A stretch of 13,940 bases of DNA from Spirogloea muscicola (taxonomy: Eukaryota; Streptophyta; Zygnematophyceae; Spirogloeales; Spirogloeaceae), in NCBI GenBank assembly GCA_009602725.1, contig WELB01000004.1:661744-675683 (forward strand). The letters run 5' to 3'. Made by a program: the position numbers and the translations under genes. The notes under the pieces are model-generated. The model searched no databases. It had not been told where the DNA came from and saw nothing but the letters and a program-made list of their open reading frames with translations. Position 1 is the stretch's first letter. Every line of letters begins with the position of its first letter. Shown one piece after another: positions 8,847 through 13,940 of the stretch.

Positions 8847-9090
8847 TCAGAGAACTAGTCTCCCGGTACGGATCCCCTGTCTATAGCCAGATGCTGCAAG
8901 CAAAGCGCGACCGGCACGCAGATGCAACGCGCTTGTCATTGACCGCTGCAGCGATACTGACAGGCGCATGCGATACATCTGGGCGAGAGAGCCTGCCGGA
9001 TTGAAATCAGCCTGCTCCCCGTGGGGGCACAGCGCTGAGCGCTAGCCTGAGCAGGAGCTCGAGCTCGAAAAGCTCGAGCCACCGAGCACC
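8847..9090 (-). pseudogene. Repeat-family ORF fragment, frameshifted (copy B)
   Basis: Minus-strand translation gives GARWLEL near 9088, a stop (TGA) in that frame near 9005, then in another frame PAGSLAQMYRMRLSVSLQRS and HLRAGRALLAASGYRQG, ending at a TGA at 8849-8847. The DNA beyond matches the SDLxxLxRG end of copy A only after a further frame change. Against copy A at 10389, many differences fall at third codon positions, so both derive from a once-translated sequence. No enzyme domain is recognisable. Confidence 0.65.
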
Positions 9091-9258
9091 GAAAGAAGAA
9101 GAAAAACCCCGTGGACTTAGACGGCAAGGGGGATACCTTGTGAAAAGAGAAGTGGCTCTCCCGAAAAAGGATCACACTACAAAACACAAGATGATGCAGA
9201 GGGAAGCTCAGTACCCGCGAGTGAGTAACATCAAATCAGAGTGGCTCGTGCAGGGAAA

Positions 9259-9345
9259 GAAGAAGTGGCACTCCCCATGGGGGCAAGGGCTGCGAAAAGC
9301 CAGCCCAAAAAGAATTGACAAAGGTTTGGAGGGGCCTACAAGCGA
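9259..9345 (-). repeat. Hairpin module, good copy
   Basis: Left flank AAGAAGTGGCACTCCCCATG, core GGGCTGCGAAAAGCCAGCCC (6-bp stem, 8-base loop), right flank AAAAAGAATTGACAAAGG, then GGGGCC. Nearly identical to the copies at 9764 and 10133. Confidence 0.85.
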
Positions 9346-9389
9346 TTAGCAGCTACAAAGGGGCCGGAAGATGCTATGGGGGAAAGAGG

Positions 9390-9422
9390 CACTGCGCCGA
9401 GAGCCAGAGGCAGCAGCCATAG
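9390..9422 (-). pseudogene. Short remnant of the repeat-family ORF
   Basis: GAGAGCCAGAGGCAGCAGCC reads on the minus strand as AMAAASGS, matching the AAASG segment of copy A at 10440-10465. It follows GGGGCCGGAAGATGCTATG, which also recurs near 9541 and 10681. Too short to define further. Confidence 0.5.
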
Positions 9423-9450
9423 CAACAATGACGGAAAGCCAAAATGACGG

Positions 9451-9531
9451 AAAGAGAAGTGGGCTCTCCCAATGGGGGCAAGGGCTGTGAGAAGCCAGCT
9501 CGGAAAGAATTGACATAGGTTCGAAAGGGCC
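9451..9531 (-). repeat. Hairpin module, diverged copy
   Basis: GAGAAGTGGGCTCTCCCAAT then GGGGGCAAGGGCTGTGAGAA, arm GCCAGCT, right flank CGGAAAGAATTGACATAGG. The stem is weakened by substitution in the right arm. Confidence 0.75.
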
Positions 9532-9653
9532 AGATGCGGAGGGGCCTGAAGATGCTATGTCAGAACGGGTGGAGGATGGATATTTTTATGGGCGAGCACT
9601 TTCTGATGGACCACTCAGTTTTTCTATTGTGATAAAAGGATGGACTCGCTCAT

Positions 9654-9717
9654 AGAAGAAGTGGTACTCCCAATGGGGGCATAGAGAAGAAAGGGCAGCT
9701 CGGAAAGATTGGACAAG
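9654..9717 (-). repeat. Hairpin module, damaged copy
   Basis: Begins AGAAGAAGTGGTACTCCCAA and TGGGGGCAT like the other modules, but the left hairpin arm is replaced by AGAGAAGAAAGGGCAGCTCG. The right flank GGAAAGATTGGACAAG is kept. Confidence 0.65.
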
Positions 9718-9763
9718 AAGAAGTAAGCTGATCCAGAAGGGGGGTGAGGGGCTGTGAAAAGAA

Positions 9764-9922
9764 CAAGAAGTGGCACTCCCAATGGGGGCAAGGGCTGCGA
9801 AAAGCCAGCCCAAAAAGAATTGACAAAGGTTCGAAGCGGCCGAAAAAGCGTGGAGCAGCTACAAAGGGGACTAAAGAAGAAGGGCTCGCCCATTGAGGAT
9901 AGGGGCTGGAAAAACCAGCACA
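9764..9922 (-). repeat. Two adjacent hairpin modules (subtypes 1 and 2)
   Basis: Positions 9764-9840 are a subtype 1 copy with core GGGCTGCGAAAAGCCAGCCC and the usual flanks. Positions 9873-9922 are a subtype 2 copy: GGGCTCGCCCATTGAGGATA then GGGGCTGGAAAAACCAGC. GGAGCAGCTACAAAGGGG links them. The same order and linker recur at 10133-10315, so the two subtypes travel as a pair. Confidence 0.8.
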
Positions 9923-9999
9923 TAGGGATCAGTGCGGCCGAGCATTAAGGCCGCCTGCTGCCTGCGGCTTCAAACGGCGTCGGAGCTCAGGAAAACGTT

Positions 10000-10089
10000 C
10001 GTGTATTTGAAACCAACGAAGGCCAAAGGCCAAATACAAAGGCAAGCACATCTAAAGACCTACATAATCTACAGCTAGTTGACCCGCTC
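10000..10089 (-). repeat. Tail repeat T, long copy
   Basis: On the minus strand it begins GAGCGGGTCAACTAGCTGTA, includes GATTATGTAGGTCTTT and GTGCTTGCCTTTGTATTTGG, and ends TTTCAAATACACG. By eye it differs from the plus-strand copy at 11208-11298 at only about eight of 91 positions. Confidence 0.9.
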
Positions 10090-10132
10090 AATAACCACGG
10101 GTCAAAAAATGAAGGTCGCTAATCGATGCCTG

Positions 10133-10236
10133 AAGAAGAAGTGGCACTCCCAATGGGGGCAAGGGCTGCGAAAAGCCAGCCCAAAAAGAATTCACAAAGG
10201 TTCAGAGGGGCCTAAGAGCGGTGAGCAGCTACAAAG
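10133..10236 (-). repeat. Hairpin module, subtype 1, good copy
   Basis: AAGAAGTGGCACTCCCAATG flank, core GGGCTGCGAAAAGCCAGCCC, right flank AAAAAGAATTCACAAAGG, then GAGCAGCTACAAAGG linking to the next module. It lies between the ORF end (copy A) and tail T on the minus strand. Confidence 0.85.
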
Positions 10237-10360
10237 GAAGAAAGGGCTCGCCCATTGAGGATATGGGCTGGAACAGCCAGCCCAAGAAAAAGAATGAACA
10301 CAGTTCAAGACGGGGGCTAAGCGAAGTACTTAGGTGAAGCACTAAGAAAGACAAGCACAC
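10237..10360 (-). repeat. Hairpin module, subtype 2, long copy
   Basis: GGGCTCGCCCATTGAGGATA, then the perfect hairpin GGGCTGGAACAGCCAGCCC (7-bp stem, 5-base loop), then CAAGAAAAAGAATGAACA and, further out, CACTAAGAAAGACAAGCACA. The outer part matches, on the opposite strand, GTGTGCTTGTTTTTCTTAGC at 12872-12891. The module is therefore about 125-145 bases long, more than the hairpin alone. Confidence 0.85.
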
Positions 10361-10388
10361 AAGAAGAAACAAAGCAGCTACTAATCAC

Positions 10389-10684
10389 TCAGTAACCCCT
10401 GCTAAGCAGTCGCAGGTCAGAGAGACTATGCTCCTGGAAGTATGTCCCCTGGCCAGAGCCAGAGGCAGCAGCGAGGGCTCGGCCGGCACGCAGGTGCAGC
10501 GCACGGGCCATTGACCTCTGCAGCGAGACGGCCAGGCGCATGCGGTACACCTGGGCGAGCGACCCAGCTGCAGGGAAGTCCACCGGCTCCCCATGGAAGC
10601 GGCGGGCGACGGCGTGACGGGCAAGCTGGTGGAGCAGTTCGAGCCACCGAGCACCCAACGCCCCGTGTGTGTCGACAAAGGGGC
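10389..10684 (-). pseudogene. Repeat-family ORF, best C-terminal copy (copy A)
   Basis: Minus-strand frame open from about 10684 to TGA at 10391-10389, with no internal stop. It reads GPFVDTHGALGARWLELLHQ, then AAGSLAQVYRMRLAVSLQRS, HLRAGRALAAASGSGQG and SDLRLLSRGY-stop. The pattern (PFV.T.G.LG..., then a basic helix VSLQR..A.AL) vaguely recalls C-terminal segments of algal reverse-transcriptase polyproteins, but that is a remembered resemblance, not a domain call. Hairpin modules and tail T follow it. It is probably a 5'-truncated mobile-element ORF and has no start codon of its own. Confidence 0.6.
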
Positions 10685-10719
10685 CTGAGGATGCTATGGT
10701 AAAACAGGGGGAGGATGGA

Positions 10720-10962
10720 TCACTGAATGCTAGATGTCAGATACGAAGCCCTTCTGCCACCAACTAGAGCTCGGCCAGCTTTCTGGTGCAGGGCATTAGC
10801 CTGAGCACGCTGCAAACAGGCCGAAACACGTCGTCGCAAGAAAGACAGATATGCAGCTGGCAAGCCCAACTCAGCCGGAAACACATCTGCACGACGTGTG
10901 TAGCCTAGATTGGCAATGTTTTGGAGGAGGGTGTGGAAACGAGGACCCAAAGGTCCCCGCAT
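10720..10962 (-). pseudogene. Diverged paralogue of the repeat-family ORF (copy C)
   Basis: Minus-strand frame with RFHTLLQNIANLGYTRRADV, then FPAELGLPAAYLSFLRRRVS and CLQRAQANALHQKAGRAL. It aligns with copy A over FPA..G....(6-10)VS..LQR..A.ALH..AGRAL, but is far more diverged at protein level than copies A and B are from each other. It sits just upstream of copy A on the same strand. It could be an older copy, or an upstream repeat within one longer protein. Confidence 0.5.
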
Positions 10963-10967
10963 CGAGC

Positions 10968-11001
10968 TATTCTGACCTGCTGTTGCTCACTCGTGGGTAT
11001 T
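10968..11001 (+). pseudogene. C-terminal remnant of the repeat-family ORF (copy D)
   Basis: TCTGACCTGCTGTTGCTCAC... translates SDLLLLTRGY-stop, the same ending as copy A (SDLRLLSRGY-stop) but on the opposite strand. A hairpin module and tail T follow it, mirroring copy A. Confidence 0.6.
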
Positions 11002-11034
11002 GAGCTTCCCTAGTGTGACGTTGTGTTTGGTAGA

Positions 11035-11130
11035 GTAGTCCTTCTTTGGCTTCTCTTTCTTTGGCTTTGGACATTGTCCATTCTTTTTGGGCCGGCTTTG
11101 CCAGCCCCTCTTCTCTATGGGCGCGCCCTT
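11035..11130 (+). repeat. Hairpin module, plus-strand copy
   Basis: CATTCTTTTTGGGCCGGCTT, then TGCCAGCCCC, then TCTATGGGCGCGCCCTTTC: the module in plus orientation. The stem is GGGCCGGC/GCCAGCCC with one imperfect pair and a TTT loop. Just upstream is the palindrome TGGACATTGTCCA. Confidence 0.8.
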
Positions 11131-11207
11131 TCATTAAAGGGATCGGGATCTGGATCTGAAATTGTAGGGGGTAGTTTCACGCTTTTTGCGCCTTCTCGGC
11201 CCTCTCA

Positions 11208-11298
11208 GAGCGGGTCAATTTGCTGTAGATTATGTAGGTCTTTTATATGTGCTTGCCTTTGTACTTGGCCTATGGCCTTCGTTTGTTTCAAATACACG
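11208..11298 (+). repeat. Tail repeat T, long copy, plus strand
   Basis: Begins GAGCGGGTCAATTTGCTGTA, contains GATTATGTAGGTCTTTTATA and GTGCTTGCCTTTGTACTTGG, and ends GTTTCAAATACACG. Inverted relative to the copy at 10000-10089; the two bracket a 1.3-kb interval. Confidence 0.9.
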
Positions 11299-11662
11299 GA
11301 ATTCTCAGACCTTGTGCATTTCTCTAAGGCTGGCCTCTCACAGCCGTTGCCGCGTAATTTGGATGAGCATCTGGGGGGCCAACCGGACGAGACGGAATTG
11401 CGGCCCGTCCAGGAATCTGAATTTTGGCCTTTCAGATCCCCCAAGGGCCACGTGAGCCACAATGGACAGGTCACCGCGAGACAAGTGGAGGACGATCATT
11501 GGCCCTGGCTACCGTGGACGGACAACCCGAAATAGCGGCGGGAGCGACGGCGGCGGCGGCGGCTGCGGCACCGGCAGCAGATCTGGGCCGCAGATCTTCC
11601 GCGTCACGACAAATTTCACCGGCCGGGCGGCCGAGCTGGCTGCCGGCGGCCGGCGTCCGGCG
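11299..11662. other. Stretch without a recognised gene
   Basis: Moderately GC-rich up to about 11520, then a GGC-rich part with the AGATCTGGGCCGCAGATCT near-palindrome around 11579-11597. ORFs cross it in several frames with no recognisable motif. Confidence 0.35.
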
Positions 11663-11713
11663 GGCGGTGACGTGGCGCCGGTGGTGACGTGGCGCCGGTG
11701 GTGACGTGGCGCC
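11663..11713. repeat. Three tandem 17-bp units
   Basis: GGTGGTGACGTGGCGCC repeated at 11680-11696 and 11697-11713, with a one-base variant at 11663-11679. Each unit contains TGACGTGG, a core like bZIP sites. At 17 bases the unit shifts frame at every copy, arguing against a coding role. Confidence 0.9.
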
Positions 11714-11887
11714 GGCCTGAGGATCTCATTAGGATACCCTTCGGTCGTGAGAGGCGGGCCCCACAAGACTTATTCCGCGGCAGCCGCCGCCACATCCGGC
11801 GAGAGATGCGGTCCGCGCTGCTGCGATATTCGCCCGGCCCGCACCGCGTAGCCCCGCCCCTCGGCGATGCTGGCGTCCGACCTTCAA

Positions 11888-11945
11888 GGCTTCCGGGCTG
11901 GCTTTGCTGGCCCCCCTTTTTCTATGGGCGAGCACTTTCACTTCT
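11888..11945 (+). repeat. Hairpin module, short plus-strand copy
   Basis: TTCCGGGCTGGCTTTGCTGG, CCCCC, then TCTATGGGCGAGCACTTTCA and CTTCTTC. It matches the module right half (ATGGGCGAGC...TTTC...TTCTTC) but lacks the AT-rich ATTCTTTTT flank. Confidence 0.7.
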
Positions 11946-12505
11946 TCAAGAGAGCACCAAGGCCCGCCGTCTGGGCGCCTACACTTGACGCCGGCAAGCC
12001 GCCCGCATCATGTGCCGCAACGCGACAGGACGCGTAAGTCTCGTATTCAACCGCTCTTGCACCTGTGTGGGCGAGCACAGCATGGCCAATTGGCGGGCTG
12101 GGTCGTGACAGTGCGTGTGGTCGAGAAGGTGGGCCAGGTGCGGGGAGGCGAGGCGCCGCATGACGTCCTGCGGGCCCCCAGTGTGCGCAGCGCGACAATG
12201 GGAGCAGCAGTACACGGGCGGATGAGCGGCAGCGCCGCAGCTCAGGAGGTGTAGCCACCGGCGGGCAGGGGGGAGGCGGGGGGAAGGCCCGCGGTGCGGA
12301 CGATTTCGAAAGGCGGCCAATCCAAGCCAATACACTGTTCAGGCAAAAGCTACTGCAGAAAGTGGGGCTACATGAAATGAAGCACTATGCTAAGGTGGCT
12401 AAGGTAACAGTGCGACGTTAGTGAACGCGGGTGAGCACATCAATTTCGGACAGCCTAACTTGGGGGAGGCGGAGCGCCGCCACCGAAGCCGGTGCTTGAC
12501 TTAGA
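11946..12505. other. Stretch without a recognised gene
   Basis: GC-rich to about 12290, then more balanced. Frames open on both strands encode low-complexity Ala/Pro/Arg peptides. No RNA gene, repeat or regulatory site stands out. Confidence 0.35.
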
Positions 12506-12575
12506 GAATGGCGCGCCCTGAGAGAAGAGGGGCTAGCAAAGCCAGCCCAGAAAATCATGGACAATGTCCGCAGAC
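12506..12575 (-). repeat. Hairpin module, minus-strand copy
   Basis: GCGCGCCCTGAGAGAAGAGG, GGCTAGCAAAGCCAGCCC, then AGAAAATCATGGACAATGTC. It is the reverse complement arrangement of the 11035-11130 copy, including GGACAATGTCC. Confidence 0.75.
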
Positions 12576-12802
12576 CTCAAAGGAGCGCTGCGCGCCCAAC
12601 AAGCTGCTGAGTAGCCAGAGCTTGCGAGCGCTGCAGACTTAACGAGAGCTGCATTCTGTAACCTGCAACTGATGCCTGCGAATGCTAGTGTGCCCCAAGC
12701 TGAGGTGGGAGGACGGCGACGATGAGGGAAGCGGAAATAGAAGAAGCAGCAGCTCTGTGACAAGAAAGAGTTTGTGAATAAGAGTGGCAGTGCCTGAAAT
12801 TG

Positions 12803-13117
12803 GCCGGGTCGCTTGCCCAGGCATTCCGCATACGGCTCTGTCTCCTTCCATCGCTCCCTGGCTCACTGGTGTGCTTGTTTTTCTTAGCGCTTCCCCTGGC
12901 CCCCCCTTCTCGTACTTTGTTCTCGTTCTCGTACTACTTTATTCATTCTTTTTTGGGCTGGCTTTTCCGGCCCCCATCCTCAATGGGCGAGCCCTTTCTC
13001 CCTCACAAAGTGCTCTTCCGGGCAGGCCGCGCTACGGCTGCTGCTTCTGGGTATTGTCGGGGTGCCTCTCTTCCAGCTGCAAATTACTCCGACTTGCTGC
13101 TTCTAACTCGGGGTTAA
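12803..13117 (+). pseudogene. Repeat-family ORF split by a hairpin module (copy E)
   Basis: Positions 12803-12845 encode AGSLAQAFRIRLCL, matching AGSLAQVYRMRLAV of copy A. Positions 13012-13117 encode FRAGRATAAASGYCRG, then SDLLLLTRG-stop (TAA), matching the rest of copy A. Between them lies sequence with no counterpart in copies A and B, most of it a subtype 2 hairpin module (12868-13012). The frame happens to stay open across the insert, so the DNA looks like one 105-codon ORF. About 20 residues (the VSLQR...ALH segment) are missing. Confidence 0.6.
12868..13012 (+). repeat. Hairpin module, subtype 2, long copy inside an ORF remnant
   Basis: GTGTGCTTGTTTTTCTTAGC, a C/T-rich spacer, TTCATTCTTTTTTGGGCTGG, CTTTT, CCGGCCCC, then CAATGGGCGAGCCCTTTCTC. 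The stem GGGCTGG/CCGGCCC keeps pairing through one G-T pair. Same extent and order as the minus copy at 10237-10360. Confidence 0.85.
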
Positions 13118-13154
13118 GCTACCATCCGTCGTAGTCTAGTGCATAGCTGTGTAG

Positions 13155-13250
13155 TTTAGGCGCCTTTCGGCCCTTTGGACCTTGTCACTCTTTCTGGGCT
13201 GGCTTTTACAGCCCCTGCTTCTTTTGGCCAGCCCCAAAAAGAGATTGTCC
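13155..13250. repeat. Two hairpin modules back to back
   Basis: Plus-strand GGACCTTGTCACTCTTTCTG then GGCTGGCTTTTACAGCCCC (13177-13215), followed by the reversed half CCAGCCCCAAAAAGAGATTG then TCC (13228-13250). Together they form a larger inverted repeat with imperfect ~25-base arms around a 25-base centre. Confidence 0.7.
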
Positions 13251-13419
13251 AAAAGAGCAGAAGAGTACAAGAAGCTCGTCGTCCAATAGGCCGCGATGCC
13301 TGTCAATGGTTGTGTGCGGGGGCCTGTTTACAGATATCGCCTCGTCTTATAGAGAGCAGATTCATCAGAAAGGCCAGCCGAAATGAGTGGACTAGGGGCC
13401 GGAGAGAAACAGCACTTTT

Positions 13420-13480
13420 GAGACAATGGCTGTGAGAGGCCAGCCCAACGGACTGTACAAGGTCTGACAGGGCCGGCAGG
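13420..13480 (-). repeat. Hairpin module, diverged copy
   Basis: CAATGGCTGTGAGAGGCCAG, CCCAACGGACTGTACAAGG, TCTGACAGGGCC. The hairpin arms and the downstream ACAAGGT...GGGCC spacing match the other copies; the flanks have drifted. Confidence 0.6.
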
Positions 13481-13524
13481 AGCAAAAAGCGGGATATCGA
13501 TCTCCATGGCGTTTGCAAGTGGGC

Positions 13525-13640
13525 GCTCAATAATTTCTGGTCAGCAAGTTGCAGGTCAAAATGAGTAGAGAGCGGCAAAGCGTCACCCTGACGGAACCCG
13601 GAGGCAGCAGCAAAAAGATACAGCTCTGCAAATAGACGGC
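13525..13640 (-). pseudogene. Repeat-family ORF remnant (copy F)
   Basis: Minus-strand frame reads LYLFAAASGFRQGDALPLS, then HFDLQLADQKLL. It matches the AAASGYRQG...SDL.LL segment of copies A and E but has lost the terminal stop, so the frame runs on. The DNA equivalent of GCAGGTCA, also seen at 8843 and 10410, is kept near 13550. Confidence 0.5.
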
Positions 13641-13651
13641 AATGGCTGTGA

Positions 13652-13780
13652 GAAGAAGAAGTGGCACTCCCAATGGGAGAGGCCAACCCAAAGAAAGAAA
13701 GTGGCTCTCCCACAGGGGGCTTCACACAGGCTGGCCGTGAACAGCCAGCCCGAGGTGAATTGAGAAGGTCCAAAGAAAAG
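13652..13780 (-). repeat. Hairpin modules, rearranged copy
   Basis: AAGAAGTGGCACTCCCAATG flank is followed at once by AGAGGCCAACCCAAAG, so the left arm is deleted. A second GTGGCTCTCCCACAGGGGG flank then leads to GGCTGGCCGTGAACAGCCAG, CCC. This looks like two modules fused by deletion. Confidence 0.65.
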
Positions 13781-13940
13781 TACAAGAGGGGCCCAAAAGG
13801 AGAGGCCAGCTGGAGGCGGCGGCGCCGAGCTGCGGGCCATGGCGGAATGGCGGCATGGTGACGGCGCGCGCGCTGCTGCGTGGCCGGCACGCCGCCGTGG
13901 GCCAGGCGCCCGCCCGAGCCGCCCATCCGGCCCCCGGGGC
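13781..13940. other. GC-rich right edge, possible start of a plus-strand gene
   Basis: Two overlapping plus-strand frames are open to the window end, from ATG 13839 and ATG 13855. The second (MVTARALLRGRHAAVGQAPA) is Arg/Ala-rich without acidic residues, like an organelle transit peptide. GC-rich DNA keeps frames open by chance, so this is only a possibility. Confidence 0.15.

Noticed and set aside
11023-11535. 170-aa plus-strand ORF
   Set aside because: It crosses a hairpin module and tail T, both of which recur elsewhere in other frames and orientations, so the reading frame is accidental.
8371-13780. CRISPR-like array of repeated hairpins
   Set aside because: Copies are irregularly spaced, in both orientations, diverged, and in eukaryotic DNA. 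No array structure or cas gene.
13303-13926. 207-aa minus-strand ORF
   Set aside because: It joins GC-rich edge sequence, rearranged hairpin modules and the decayed ORF remnant F. Only the short F segment has family support.

Overview
This is nuclear eukaryotic DNA, most likely from a green alga. One complete intron-containing gene is recognisable: the delta subunit of translation initiation factor eIF2B, on the minus strand. Its residues resemble plant and algal delta subunits more than animal ones, as far as I can judge from memory. Introns of about 160-260 bases with GT-AG ends and a GC-rich, repeat-laden setting fit a chlorophyte. The species cannot be named from this window.

Layout. Positions 1-735 are non-coding, with G-box and CCAAT-like motifs and short perfect palindromes. 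Positions 736-4101 (minus) are the eIF2B delta gene, rebuilt here as nine exons whose phases all agree and give 576 codons plus stop. Positions 4102-4730 hold its GC-rich upstream region, with a GCC repeat and a telo-box. Positions 5030-6690 (minus) hold one possible 60-codon ORF and a candidate small three-exon gene with a TATA box; neither is recognised. Positions 7030-7301 contain a hairpin and a 42-bp minisatellite. From about 8.4 kb to the right edge I found no intact gene. The region is a nest of decayed repeats in both orientations.

The repeats fall into four types: (1) broken copies of one ORF whose C-terminus ends in a motif like SDLLLLTRGY followed by a stop; (2) a hairpin module built on GGGCTGG...CCAGCCC, present at least a dozen times; (3) a roughly 90-bp tail, seen in two long copies and one short copy; (4) a separate cluster of inverted repeats at 8428-8659. 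In two oppositely oriented copies the order is ORF end, hairpin module(s), tail. This looks like the 3' end of a retrotransposon-like family, though no reverse transcriptase, integrase or transposase domain lies in the window.

There is no evidence of an operon or of cooperating genes. The best candidate for something undescribed is the hairpin-module family. In one place a module interrupts the ORF it elsewhere follows, so it may move independently.
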